Below, one piece after another: positions 48,684-59,215 of a stretch of 64,000 nt of DNA. Position 1 is the first letter of the stretch. Each line of letters starts with the position of its first letter. This DNA is from Dryococelus australis (taxonomy: Eukaryota > Arthropoda > Insecta > Phasmatodea > Phasmatidae), in NCBI GenBank assembly GCA_029891345.1, contig CM057009.1, positions 229,143,120 to 229,207,119 of the forward strand, written 5' to 3'. The notes beneath the pieces were generated by a model, which made no database searches, was not told the DNA's origin, and saw nothing but the letters and a program-made list of their open reading frames with translations. The position numbers and the translations under genes are program-made.

Positions 48684-51600
48684 ATGAGCACAATAAATAA
48701 TCAACAGACGCCTAATTTGATAACAGCCTTGGCAATGAAAAAGGTTAACAGAGTTGGTAATGTTAGGAAAGAATATAAGTTTTAGAAAGACGTCTTTGCG
48801 AAAAGAAAGAAGAAGAAATCTCAAGAGAAGCATGTCAAGTGTGAAACGTGTAGCCACTATTACAAATCGTCTCTCATAAGAGGCGATCTTAAAGGTAGAT
48901 TGCACAAAGGTCTTACACCAGAACGTAATAAATCACATGAACCAACAAATAGATGGGAAATTTTTAAAGTGGCACAACACTTAATATCAAAACAGAAGCC
49001 CCTATGAGAGAAAAAAGTGAATTGTGAAACGTGTAGACACTATTACAAACCGTCTCTCATAAAAAGTCACTTGAGAAGTAAATTTCATAAGTACACAACC
49101 ATATTCAGTGTAGAAGAAATCGAAACAGCATTTCAAAGTAGGATCAAGACTTATGCTGTAAAGAATGTGAATGTGTACAAGGACCCAAAGCATTTCCTAA
49201 ACGATGTAAAAGAAACTATCATGGGGCTAATTAGTAAGCATTCAAAATCATTCAAAGTGAACATGGAATTCTTCACTGAGTACAAAAGGGGAATTGGCGA
49301 GAATATTGAATATGTAGAAAGCCCCTGTAAAACAAATAACGAAATTATACTGAAATCGACTAATCTTGAAGAATATTATACCAACAGCATATCGGAAATC
49401 ATAGCTGAGATGGGGACATTCGAAGCAAAGGGATCTCAGTGGGATTTTGTGGTCTGTTCTATCTGCATTGCATCTAGTACAAAGAAACCCTCAAAGAGTG
49501 ATTAAATACGAAGCTTACGAACATGAGTTTGATGATGCACTTAAGGGTTTGGAATTTCCAATGAAATTGGATGGCATACCAACCTTTGAGAAGAAAAGTG
49601 GAATTTCTGTTAATGTATATGCATACGAAGAATAAGTTGGTGGTAAGAAATATATAATCTGTCAATTAAAAATAACAAAAAATAAGACGAATAAGCACAT
49701 AAACCTACTCTTAATCAAAGATGAAATGAACGACCACTACTGCTGGGTAAAAAGTCTTTCGAGACTTGTCGCATCACAAAACACGAAAAATGGTCACAAA
49801 ATATTTATATGTGACAGATGTTTGCAACATTTCTACTCTGTAAATAAGCTAAAAGATCACGAACAAGACTGTCGATATCATGCTGATATTAGAGTTGAAC
49901 TACCATCTAAAGGAAAAAAATTACATATTAAGATTTCAAAACCAAACTCATTCTTTGAGAATTCCGTTTGTGATATATGCTGATTTTGAATATTTGTTGG
50001 CTAAAATAGAAACTTGCCAACCAAACCCCGACGAATCCTACACGAAACCATACCAAAAACACTAGCCTATTAGCTTCTGTTACTATGTAAAATACGAACA
50101 TGGATACTATAAACCACCGGAAACTTATGAAGGGCCTGATGCATCTACTGTGTTCGTTAAAATGCTAATGGAAGAAGCAAAGTCTATTGGTGATATATAC
50201 ACAAATGAAAAACCAATGATTCCACTAACTCAGAAAGAACAAATTGTTTATGAAACAGCTACCCATTGCCATATATGTGAAAAGCCTTTGAATGGTGGTT
50301 CTGTGAGAGATCATGATCATCTTATGGGGAAATTTAGGGGAGCTGCACACAGAGATTGTAACTTATCGTATAGAACTCTATGTTTTGTCCCAGTGTTTAT
50401 ACACAATTTATCTGGCTATGAGTCATATTTATTCATAAAAGGTCTTGGCATCGATGAAAATAAGATTGATCTAATTCGCAACAACAAAAAAATATATATT
50501 TCTTTTACGAAGCACGTATGTGGAAGTGTAAATCTTAGATTTATTGACTCATTTACATTTATGGCTAGTAGTATCGATAAACTCTCTAGCAACCTTTCCA
50601 GAAGCCAATTCCGAGAAACTGTAAGCATTTTTCCAATGAACTTCTTGATTTTGTTACAAGAAAAGGTCTCTACCCATATGACTACACGGATAGTGCTGAA
50701 AAATTTTGTGAGACATCGCTTCCATCCAAAGATGCATTTTACAACAAACTCAATAAATGCGGCATTACAGACGAAGATTACGAATTTGCAAGAGAGGTGT
50801 GGGCAAAATTCAGCATAAAAACTCTAAGAGAGTACACAGAACTCTATAACAAACCTGATGTGTTGATATTGTCTGATATAATGGAAAATTTTAGAGATGT
50901 GTGTCTCAAAACATATAAGCTAGATCCAGCATGGTATTTCACAGTCCCAGGGTTACCGTGGGATGCTATACTCAAACACACTAAAATAGAACTAGAATTA
51001 TTAACAGATTACGACATGATTTTGGTGATACAAAAAGGTGTTCGTGGTGGAATTTTAAAATGTTATAAGCGAAACGCTTAAGCATAAAGTAAATACATGA
51101 ATGCTTATGACAGCACAAAGGAAATCTTACATATCTGGATGCCAATAACTTATATGGATGGGCTATGAGTCAGTATTTGCCCTATGGTGGGTTTAAGTGG
51201 GTAAATACAAATATAAATGTAACAAAAATAGAAGATGATGCTAGCAAAGGGTATATATTGGAAGTTGATTTGGAATACCCACATGAACTACACGTTCTCC
51301 CCAAAGATCTGCCATTGGCACCAGAGAATAAAATACCGGAAGGTTCAAAAAACCCCAAACTCTTGACTAGTCTGAATGGTAAAGAGAAATATGCATTACA
51401 CTATGTAAATCTTAAGCAATATCTCTCTCGGAATGAAATTGAAATAGATCCGTAGAGTTCTGGAATTTGATCAATCAGATTGGCTCAAGTCCTATATTGA
51501 TCTAAACACAAATATGTGAATAAAGTCTTCAAATGACTTTGAAAAAGATTTCTACAAGCTAATGAACAATTCCGTTTTTGGAAAAAAGATGGAGAATATT

Positions 51601-52316
51601 AGAAACAGAGGGGATAACGGCTGTGCACAAGTTCTAAGCAAATGGATAAACTAGTGGCTAAACCAAACTTTAAAGATAGGACTATATTTACAAACTCTTT
51701 TGTTGCAGTTCATATCAATAAAACAAAACTGTGCTTTAACAAACCCATTTATGTTGGGATGAGTATACTCGATATATCGAAAGTCTTAATGTATGATTTT
51801 CACTATAATATAATGAATCCAAAGTATGGGGAAAATATTGAACAGTACTACAAAGATACTGATTTGTACACCTATTATATAAAAATGCCAGACTTCTACA
51901 GTGACATGAAAGAAACGGTCGACCATTTAGATACTTCTGACTATATAAAAGATAATCCATATGGTATACCATTAGTTAACAAAAAGATTATTGGCAAAAT
52001 GAAAGATGAATGTAATGGAAAAATAATGGAAGAATTTTATTGGTTTGAAATCGAAAATGTATGCAATAAATGTGGAGGGTGGTGTAAAGAAAAGAGCAAA
52101 GGGTGTGAAAAATGCTGTAGTCAGAAATGAGATAAGTTTTGGTGACTACAAAAAGTATTTGTTTGGTAATAAAGTTTTATACAAAGTATGAATCTTATTA
52201 GAAGTAAGAAACATGAACTCTATACGATTGAGATGAGGAAAAAAGCATTAAGCCCTGAAGATGATAAAATATTTATTCTTAAAGATGGCATTAATACACT
52301 ACCATGGGGACACTAA
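48684..52316 (+). pseudogene. Protein-primed-type DNA polymerase B (Polinton), broken
   Basis: Family B polymerase that would replicate the linear element. Start chosen at 48684, inside TATAATAAATG. The N-terminus has two in-frame C-x2-C zinc-finger-like motifs (KCETCSHYYK, 48837; NCETCRHYYK, 49020). Exo I: YADFEYLL (49978). A CHIC...VRDHDHL...HRDCNLSYR zinc/HNH-like module lies at 50263-50370. Exo II: HNLSGYESYLF (50404, Glu where Asp is usual). A KGLYPYDYTD stretch is at 50665, TPR1 with YNKPDVLILSDI at 50845, motif A YLDANNLYGWAMSQ at 51132, motif [12 protein letters not shown] at 51556, motif C DTDL (51855, usually DTDS). The end has KMKDEC, RSKKHELYT and DGINTLPWGH. At least seven stops or frameshifts interrupt about 1200 codons. 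Confidence 0.92.
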
Positions 52317-52349
52317 AAAATTGCAAAAGAGTGACACTATGAAAAAGCA

Positions 52350-52515
52350 GTCGCCCATCACGAAGCACGAGTCACCTTATAGCTGATATTGTAAGCATAA
52401 AACTGTTCACGACAGACATTCTGCAACGACCAATCGAGTAGTGTTTCGAGACGAGATGTTCTCCGAAAGATTTCAAGCAAAGCACATCACGTATCAAAAT
52501 TGTTCGCGTATCATG
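52350..52515 (+). pseudogene. Relic of a second Bro gene 3' end
   Basis: About 100 bp here (52370-52470) repeat, at roughly 85% identity and in the same orientation, the 3' end of the Bro gene (53225-53330); both contain ACGACAGACATTCTGCAA-like and AGTAGTGTTTCGAGACGA (18 bases) segments. The frame with NRVVFRDEMFSERFQ continues past the repeat. This fits the tail of an upstream Bro copy lost by deletion. Confidence 0.55.
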
Positions 52516-52540
52516 GGTAAGCCTGTGCTAGTCTAACAAA

Positions 52541-53293
52541 ATGCAATCACTCATCGGCATTGCAAACGGCAAGCTCTTCTACTACAATAAATAGGTGTAT
52601 GTGATCATTGATGAAGAAGGCAATCCATGTTTCAAGGCTAAAAACGTTGCAGGAATACTTGGCTATATCAATCTGAAAAAGGTGATGTGGGTGAATGTAA
52701 CAGGAAAGTACAAGAGGCCATTGTCGCAATTACAAGGGATGACTCGAGTCACCCCTTGTAATAACATGCATCCTCAAATGGTTTTTATTTCAGAACCCGG
52801 GTTGTACGAGTTGATATGCTCGTCTAGACTACATGTGGCTACAGAGTTTAAGCAATGGGTCTTTGAAGAAATGCTACCGTCCATTCGCAGACACGGCGAG
52901 TACAAGTTCGAGCAAAAGTACAAACCGCTACTGGATGCTGCAAACGCAAACATCTACAAGCAAAGTGGTAGTATCAAAAATCACATGCTGCCGCCTACTG
53001 GCGATATCGGTAAGCATCACCAGTTTGTGTTCATCAGTATTGGTGGAAACCAATACTACGCCATCATATGTCAAAAGCGTGAGATGAGTGTAAAACTCGA
53101 TGCGCTTAAGCAAGAGTATCCAGAAATAATCGTCCTACTGTTTCTCGACAAGGTTAATCCCATAACGCTGTACAACCTAATGAAAGTGCAACTACCCATC
53201 ACGTCGATAGGTAACTGCTTCAGTACGACAATGTGTTGCCTCATCGCCGATATCGTATGCATAAAATCGTTCGCGACAGACATTCTGCAATGA
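52541..53293 (+). pseudogene. Bro-type gene (Bro-N domain)
   Basis: Baculovirus-repeated-ORF family protein, found in insect DNA viruses and some elements; Bro-N binds nucleic acid. The ATG at 52541 gives MQSLIGIANGKLFYYNK, then a TAG (52592-52594); the remaining frame runs 232 codons. Bro-N hallmarks: FKAKNVAGILGY (52630), VTPCNNMHPQMVFISEPGLYEL split across 52750-52815, FKQWVFEEMLPSIRRHGEY (52848-52905). The C-terminal part has FVFISIGGNQYYAIICQKRE, the second conserved Bro region. One stop is the only clear defect of Bro-N. Near 53215 a shift to the frame with DRHSAMTDRVVFRDD (53233-53421) may give the true C-terminus. Confidence 0.85.
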
Positions 53294-53461
53294 CCGATCG
53301 AGTAGTGTTTCGAGACGACATCTCGTCTCGAAATAAGAAGCCATTGCCACAATTAAGAATTCACAACCTCAGACGCTTTTTCAGATCCCATTTAAAACAC
53401 TCTTATAGCGATATTATATAACAGTAAATGTTTTTAATGGATAACCATACATGCTTGCATA

Positions 53462-54536
53462 CTATTGGGCTGCAGTGATTCTTTCGCTTTTAACATCATA
53501 AATTAGGTTTCTTAGGCTTACGAGTTCCACATTACAACTAGTTGAAGCCGGTATTGGTTTATTATTATCAACTGTAAGTTTCAGATTAGTTCGAGCTTTT
53601 ACAATAGCTGTTTTTCTGTAAGAACAATCAATAACATACAATGGTCTTCTCCCAATAACTGATGTAGGGTTGAACAAGAGTCAAACATTGAACAGTGTAT
53701 GGATTGCTCAGGATCTTTTCTGTTTTGCTGTATGACAAAGTCTGGCATATCGAATTAAATTGAATTGAAATGATCTATTATATCAAACTGAAATGAGTTT
53801 GCATTAGTAAGTACTGGTTTTTCAAGGCATTGCCAATAATTAAAACTAATTGGAATTTTGGGATGTTTGTATAATTTTGCTTTAATTTCGTCTCCATAAA
53901 TAGGATCGTATTCAACAATTGGCCACAGAATTTCCAAGCTATCAATAACAATTTTACCAGCATCTGGCATATGATCTGTATCATCAGATCCGTCTGCTTT
54001 CTTTGGGGTCTTCTGTAAAAAGAAGCATCATCATTAGAATTTCGAATGAATGTGATCTTGTACCCTACCTTCCAGAATATTTCATTACAATCTCTCATAA
54101 AACCAAACAAATATCTTAATGGAAAGGTAATTTATTACACTTATCTTTCCTAACATATTTACCTAGTTCAATCCCCGACATTTGGAAGTATGCTGATTCT
54201 GATTCCGAACCTAGCAATGTATGCATCATTGTTGAAGTGATGCCAGGCTTGTCAATACCTTCGATTATACAACCATGTTTAGAGATCTCTATTCTTGAGA
54301 ACTGGAATGGGTAGAAATTCTCACAGAGCTCAATAGCTGAAGTTTTTCCATAACCTTGAAATGTATCTCTTTGAAATAGCATATACTGTTGGTATACATA
54401 CATTCATTCGGATGTGAAAATACATTGACAATAGGAATATCAAACTCAATGCGCTTGTTGTATTCATTCAAAATATTTTTTCCTTGGTCTTTTGGCGGAA
54501 ATGACTCCCATAACTTTCAATTTTTTGTTGATCCAT
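53462..54536 (-). pseudogene. Capsid-like (probable double-jelly-roll major capsid) protein, broken
   Basis: Start at 54536, embedded in TATATAATAAATG on minus. Pieces in different frames: FDIPIVNVFSHPNECMYTN (54440), IELCENFYPFQFSRIEI then GIDKPGITSTMM (54340-54220), HYLFGFMRDCNEIFWKV and ITFIRNSNDDASF (54120-54025), KIPISFNYWQCLE (about 53850), and a C-terminal frame ending in SLRNLIYDVKSERITAAQ (53462). The LFGF.(x)5.N...ITF.R and GITST motifs are those of a widespread Polinton protein I believe to be the major capsid; that assignment is from memory. At least four frame changes. Roughly 350 residues. Confidence 0.6.
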
Positions 54537-54564
54537 TTATTATATAGAAAAATAATTTCTTAAA

Positions 54565-55495
54565 CAACTACACTTTTCTTATCAACCCAAGAATTATGAC
54601 TACTATCAAAACCTAGCCATTTAATTAGCAGCTTATTTCCTTGTCTTCGCAAAACTTTTTTCACTAAGTAGTCTTTATCATATTTGGTCTTAAGCAGCTC
54701 TGGCTCATAAAAAATACCTTTAATAAGTTCATTTTTTAAATATTTTATTCTGTATGTCGTGGAGTTTGTGTGCAATACTTCACACACCTCAAATACTTCA
54801 GTGGACCAATTTGGTGTAAATCCTTTTTCAAACAAATTTTTACTTTTACTTATACGAACTTTATCTCCTATTGCAAACTTTGGTTTAACCATTTTTCTTT
54901 CTCCTCCATGCAGGTTGATTAGAATAGAACCTTCATTCTTTGCATTTACATTGGTGAGTTTCATTCCAATTGTACTGTGAACAGTGTTATTATATTCACT
55001 TATTAATTTAGGTAATATAGGCACTCATTTATAGTTTCCCTTCATAATAAATATCTTCCACATTTTCTCCTTCAATGTTCTATTAAATCTTTCTACAAAG
55101 TTAGCTTTCTTTTCACTGTATGTTGAATAGTGTGTTGTGTTGTTATTGGCCATTAATACCTTAAATTATTTATTGTAAAATTCTTTCCCTTTGTCTGTTT
55201 GTAAATGCATGGGTGTGGGTTCATTCAAAATAGTGTTAAATGATAATGAAACATTTTCACCAGTTTTATCTTTGATTGGTATTGCCCACGCATATTTGGA
55301 AAAAACCATATATCACAGTTAACATATATTTAAACCTTTTGTTAATTCTATGTATACCTTTTAAAGATCCAGAATTCATCTCAACTAAATCAGCTTGCCA
55401 AAGATCATCGATACCAAAAGATAGAACAGGTATTTTGGGGAAGTTTTTTTTGCATTGGATTATGAATTTCTTTACAATATTGTTTTTATGCTACC
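54565..55495 (-). pseudogene. Polinton retroviral-type integrase with chromodomain, broken
   Basis: Inserts the element into the genome. On minus: IIQCKKNFPKIPVLSFG (about 55450) then DDLWQADLVEMNSGSLKG with the first catalytic Asp (55400-55350); a frameshift near 55310; FSKYAWAIPIKDKTGENV (55300-55250); LQTDKGKEF with the second Asp (about 55205) followed by a stop; ANFVERFNRTLKEKMW with the Glu (about 55095-55055); a stop before position 55024; and a long final frame (55024-54560) with YNNTVHSTIGM, an SH3-like segment and a chromodomain (LLIKWLGFDSSHNSWVD). All three catalytic residues are still encoded, unlike the copy at 33-34 kb. Confidence 0.92.
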
Positions 55496-55499
55496 ACCA

Positions 55500-55636
55500 G
55501 TGAATAGTAAGTTATTGGTAACACAACATCTACAAACACATTTAATTCTTAATTTGTTATTATTGGTAAGTTAATATGAAATTAGTGTATTTTTCATACA
55601 TTTGAGACAGTATACATTTAAGTTATCATTGTTCAT
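55500..55636 (-). pseudogene. Small zinc-ribbon Polinton protein
   Basis: Start at 55636 gives MNNDNLNVYCLKCMKNTLIS, a stop, then KLRIKCVCRCC and a basic tail. Two Cys-x2-Cys pairs spaced about 20 residues apart fit the ~40-residue zinc-ribbon protein often found next to Polinton integrase. The usual second C-x2-C-G is altered. Its start codon is 12 bases from the divergent start at 55649. Confidence 0.5.
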
Positions 55637-55648
55637 TTTATATAATAA
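55637..55648. promoter_or_regulatory. 12-bp bidirectional promoter-like spacer
   Basis: TTTATATAATAA separates the ATG of the plus gene (55649) from the ATG of the minus gene (55636). Read either way it supplies a TATA-like element directly abutting the start codon. Confidence 0.5.
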
Positions 55649-56664
55649 ATGAGGCAACAAAAATTGTAAACAATATAGAGAAGAATATAGAGAGAAGGAG
55701 ACAGCTAATTGAAAAGTTTAAAACTGTTAGAAAATTTCGTCAAGATGAATATGATAAAAATAAAAAACATGACCAACTATTCCTAGATGCGATAGAAGAT
55801 TTGGGGCAAAAAATTGGACATGTAACAAATGAGAATAAGAACTTAATAAAAGAACTTGTTCCAGTTGCTATTAAGAATTTAGACTACCTACAGACACCAA
55901 CAGAAACATCTTCTGAAAGAAAACTATATGGTAAAACAGGCACCAATGAACGCTATGGCGATGAACGCTATGATGATGAATGCTATGGAGATAAACGCTA
56001 TGGCGATGAATGCTATAACGATGGCGTTAAACGAATTGAAGATGATGATGAATGCTATGACGAAGAGTTGCAGTGTTTGAAAACTAATATCCGACAGTTA
56101 ACTAATTACAAAACAACATTTATTGATAAGAAAGTGGCTGATAAAGGTAGATTGTATATTGGTAATAGCAAAGTAACATTCATCAATGACAAATTTACTG
56201 TAAAAGGCCGAACACACACTGCAACTGATGGTTTGATGAAATTACTAACTAGTAAGAAATTAACAGAAAGTGACTGCATTTCAACCGACTATGAACATTA
56301 CAGTTGAATCCTAGCAGATTTGAACGTAGTTTTTCAAAACAATGATCCAAACTTGGGAACACCAAAATCGAGTAAAGGGAATAAATGGAAAATTATTGTT
56401 AAACCTATTTACGATTCGATTAAAAAGAAACGGTCCTCGCCTAAATAGGGGAAAGGTATAAAGAAATATACATACTACCCCAAAGAATACATATGGATGG
56501 GATCAATGCTTATTGATCGGCTTCTCGTTATTTATGGCGAAGAGAATGCTGGAAATTATAACTATTACAATAAAAAAGTTGGAATAATGAATATGCTCAA
56601 CAGCAAGTTTAGTGACTTTGTTGTGAATAATCCAAAAGGTATACCATATCTGATACGAATGTAA
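55649..56664 (+). pseudogene. DUF8207-like Polinton protein
   Basis: ATG at 55649 inside TATATAATAAATG. A one-base shift after five codons leads to a long basic, helical frame (IERRRQLIEKF, about 55680). Residues encoded at 55951-56025 are five pentapeptide repeats of the type RYGDE. Then a small beta-rich domain (GRLYIGNSKVTFINDKFTV, 56146) and TDGLMKLLTSKKL, equivalent to the PGLYELLF motif of the family. After the TGA at about 56305 the frame continues (GTPKSSKGNKWK), a second stop at 56447 follows, and the end has MLIDRLLVIYGEENAGNY. Function unknown. Confidence 0.7.
55951..56025 (+). repeat. 15-bp coding minisatellite
   Basis: Five units of CGCTATGGCGATGAA type encode (R/C)Y(G/D/N)(D)(E/K/G). 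Units differ mainly by single substitutions and stay in frame, so the array expanded while the gene was coding. Confidence 0.85.
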
Positions 56665-56669
56665 AACAC

Positions 56670-57044
56670 AATACCACATACTTTTTGGGAGTCGGAGCAT
56701 CATGGAAAAGGGTTATTCAATGACATAATAAATGTGCTACCTTTTGAGTTGCACGCACCCGGTTATCAGTACTTAGGCCCCGGTACCAGACTAAAAGAGA
56801 GAATTGAGTGTGGTGATAAACCCATTAATCCACTAGATGTGGCTGCAATGGAACATGATATAGCTTATCATCATCATCATAAAGATCTAGCTGAAAGAAA
56901 TGTAGCCGACAAAGAACTAGAAACGAAAGCGTTCAAAAATTGTAAATTTCAGATGCTGATTTCAATGAGATTTTGTGGGCTGGTGCTACTGGATCTGCGA
57001 TGCATATTAAACATAATCTTGGCTGGGGAATTAAAATAAAATGA
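56670..57044 (+). pseudogene. Parvovirus VP1u-type phospholipase A2-like protein
   Basis: The open frame around 56680-56950 contains LPFELHAPGYQYLGPGT (calcium-loop YxGPG) and, about 25 residues on, AAMEHDIAYHHH, the HDxxY catalytic motif of parvovirus-type PLA2 domains. In parvoviruses this activity helps virions cross endosomal membranes; related genes occur in Polinton/adintovirus elements. A frameshift near 56950 moves the C-terminus to a frame with LWAGATGSAMHIKHNLGW that stops at 57044. No ATG precedes the conserved part except out of frame, so the original start is lost or I cannot see it. Confidence 0.75.
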
Positions 57045-57064
57045 TAAAATATTTGTTATAATAA

Positions 57065-57379
57065 ATGAAAGTAAAAAACATTATATTTCAAGTTCCTAAT
57101 GAGGAGTTGAAGGGTTTGAATATTGATTCTTTCCTAACGAAAGACCAACTGGATCGTAAAAACAAAAAACTAAAAGAGGACAAAGGGATGGCTATCACAA
57201 TTTCAGTCCCACAGCATAAGAAAATGTCCAAAGAAATGAAAACTGGAAATGGTTTGACAGTTCAGAAGGGTGGATTTTCACCCTTAATTTTTGCAGCATT
57301 TGAGGCTCTAGGAGCGTTATCTGGCGGTGCATCATCCATCGCTACATCAGTAATTAATGCCAAGAAGAAAAAACCATGA
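57065..57379 (+). CDS. pX/pVI-like minor capsid precursor (Polinton)
   Basis: Intact 104-codon frame starting in TTATAATAAATG. The N-terminus (VKNIIFQVPNEELKGLN) is followed by a basic linker, then GGFSPLIFAAFEALGALSGG and ASSIATSVINAKKKK, a hydrophobic glycine/alanine segment with basic end seen in adenovirus-pX/pVI-like Polinton proteins, which would be cleaved by the element's protease and associate with DNA or membranes. It lies between the PLA2-like and protease genes. One of the few undamaged genes here. Confidence 0.7.
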   Translation: MKVKNIIFQVPNEELKGLNIDSFLTKDQLDRKNKKLKEDKGMAITISVPQHKKMSKEMKTGNGLTVQKGGFSPLIFAAFEALGALSGGASSIATSVINAKKKKP

Positions 57380-57410
57380 ATTGGAATAACAACACAGACA
57401 TAATTTATCT

Positions 57411-57878
57411 ATGGAGGAATATGGCAAGGGAATGAAGAAAGTTAAGTGGGGTAAGAATGTTAAAAAAAAAATAAAACTCCACTCAGTAACTTTGATATTG
57501 ATCAAATGGTTAAAAAAGGAATCATTAAAAATTTTCTGGGTGTATTTATGATCGATGAGCTACTTAACACGCCACTCGATAATTAATGTGGTATTGTTAA
57601 TTTAGATGTTTCGACAAACTCTGGTACACACTGGGAATGCTATTGAAAAAAACCAAACAACAAATATTATTTTGATTCATTTGGCGAAAATCCACCACGA
57701 CAATTAATAGCATATATCGGAAGTAAAATTTTTTATAATGATGAATGAATTCGAAATTTCAATCAAGTAACTTGTGGTCATTTGCGTGCAATTGTGCTAA
57801 ATCTCTTTTCACATAATTTTGAATTTCCAAAAAATTATTTCACTATTAATAACCACTGGATATATGCGGAAATGCATT
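57411..57878 (+). pseudogene. Adenain-like cysteine protease, broken
   Basis: Maturation protease that would process capsid precursors. After a poly-A-associated frame change near 57465 the frame reads FDIDQMVKKGIIKNFLGVF, then a stop at 57584-57586, GTHWECY with the catalytic His (about 57630), another stop, YYFDSFGENPP (about 57665) and, after a further stop near 57747, NQVTCGHLRAIVLNLF with the Gln and Cys of the active site (57762-57810). It ends MH with TAA at 57876, overlapping the next ATG (TAATG). Catalytic residues are present but three in-frame stops inactivate it. Confidence 0.85.
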
Positions 57879-57879
57879 A

Positions 57880-58432
57880 ATGAGCTCTTCGATTGAAGAT
57901 CAAATTAAAGAACGCATGAACAATAATGAGAAGATCAGCCCTAATGATTTTGTTTCCAACACACAGTTCAACGACTTTATAACCACACTGACAAGTAACA
58001 AAAGATCATTGGATAAAGCCTATCTTACTTACTTGGAAATAGATAATAATATAGATTTTGAACAAAAAAGACTAAGACATGTGGGAAATCCCATTGCACC
58101 AATAGACGCAATCAATTTAGAGTACTATCAGAAAAACAGAATTAACATTATTCATTTAGTTGGGAAATACAATTCAAAAGAAAAAATATTTTACTTTGAT
58201 AACTGAATAGAATATTTTTTTGAGAGATGGAGCTATAGTAGAAATAATAATAAAACCAGAAAAATATAAAAGTGTTATCAACTGTTATCATGAACGAAAA
58301 AAAATTGACATGCATAAAACTTTTGAAGTACACCCTGATGATATGATATATTTTAAAATACCAAAAGCCCGCAATGTACCCGAAGGTACAATTGTGTTTA
58401 TTGAAATAGTTATGGTATATGAATACATTTAA
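57880..58432 (+). pseudogene. Unrecognised Polinton protein, possibly fibre-like
   Basis: Two frames (57880-58206 and 58220-58432) probably form one ~180-residue gene broken by a stop and shift at 58204-58220. The N-terminal part is helical; the middle has LRHVGNPIAPIDAINLEYY, which resembles the DPxxxxDAxxxxY motif in phage tail-fibre shafts; the rest is beta-rich. A receptor-binding or fibre role is speculative. Its ATG overlaps the protease stop and it is followed by the convergent ATPase gene. Confidence 0.4.
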
Positions 58433-58492
58433 AAAGATGAAATTGTGTTAGTTTTTAATGTAAGTGTTTCCATTAAAAACAAAACTTACAAT

Positions 58493-59185
58493 CTAAGAAT
58501 TTAAAAAATCTTTAATTTTATTACGGTACTTGCCATTATTTAACTTACGAGTCATATCTATTGTAACAAAACCATATTCATTATTCCAGCATTTTTAACA
58601 CATCTCCCCAAATTTCTCAAATGACATATCACCACCAACAAAATCACTATGATTATGTTTAAGATTTGTATCTTCTTGTCTGAATATGCAAAGAAAATTA
58701 GCGTTGTCTCTTATAAGCTGCTTAGTTACTTTTGAGTATGTCTGAGCTAAATAGAAACAATCAATATCTTTGTCTCTTCCGCCAGTAAAGTAATCTCTTG
58801 CCATATTTTGATTTTCAAGTATTATATCATCGAAAACAACTACAGACTCTTTATGGCATTCATTCACGTCAACCATTTCTTCATTTGATGGAAAGAAGTA
58901 TGCTATTGTCTCATTAAATAATTTTGACGCTACATCTATATTTTTCTTTAAATTGATATATTTTGGTTGGTCCAGACTTTTTGAACATACATAGAGAGTA
59001 CCAAAGTCCAACCATCCCTGAGCATATATAAAATTATATATCATAAGTGTAGTTTTCCCACAGTTATTAGGGCCCACAATCAAACACCTAATATTATTAG
59101 GTAGTAATTATCCGTGACGTTTTGCTGATACAGTCTTGTCTGGTATTCTTATTTTAATATCCCAGTCTACATGTTTCTTGCTCAT
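58493..59185 (-). pseudogene. Polinton packaging ATPase (FtsK/HerA-like)
   Basis: Pumps the genome into capsids. Start at 59185 (MSKKHVDWDIKIRIP) directly after TTTTAATAAATGAG on minus; a TAA at codon 26. The long frame then has Walker A GPNNCGKTTL (59075), FGTLYVCSKSLDQPKY, Walker B VVVFDDI (about 58830), the GRDKDIDCFYLAQTYSKV motif with sensor-like residues, IRDNANFLCIFRQEDTN and FEKFGEMC. A TAA at 58598 is followed in the same frame by WNNEYGFVTID and the natural end at 58493. Two stops are the only defects seen. Confidence 0.9.
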
Positions 59186-59215
59186 TTATTAAAATATTTT
59201 TTCATAATGTAATTA

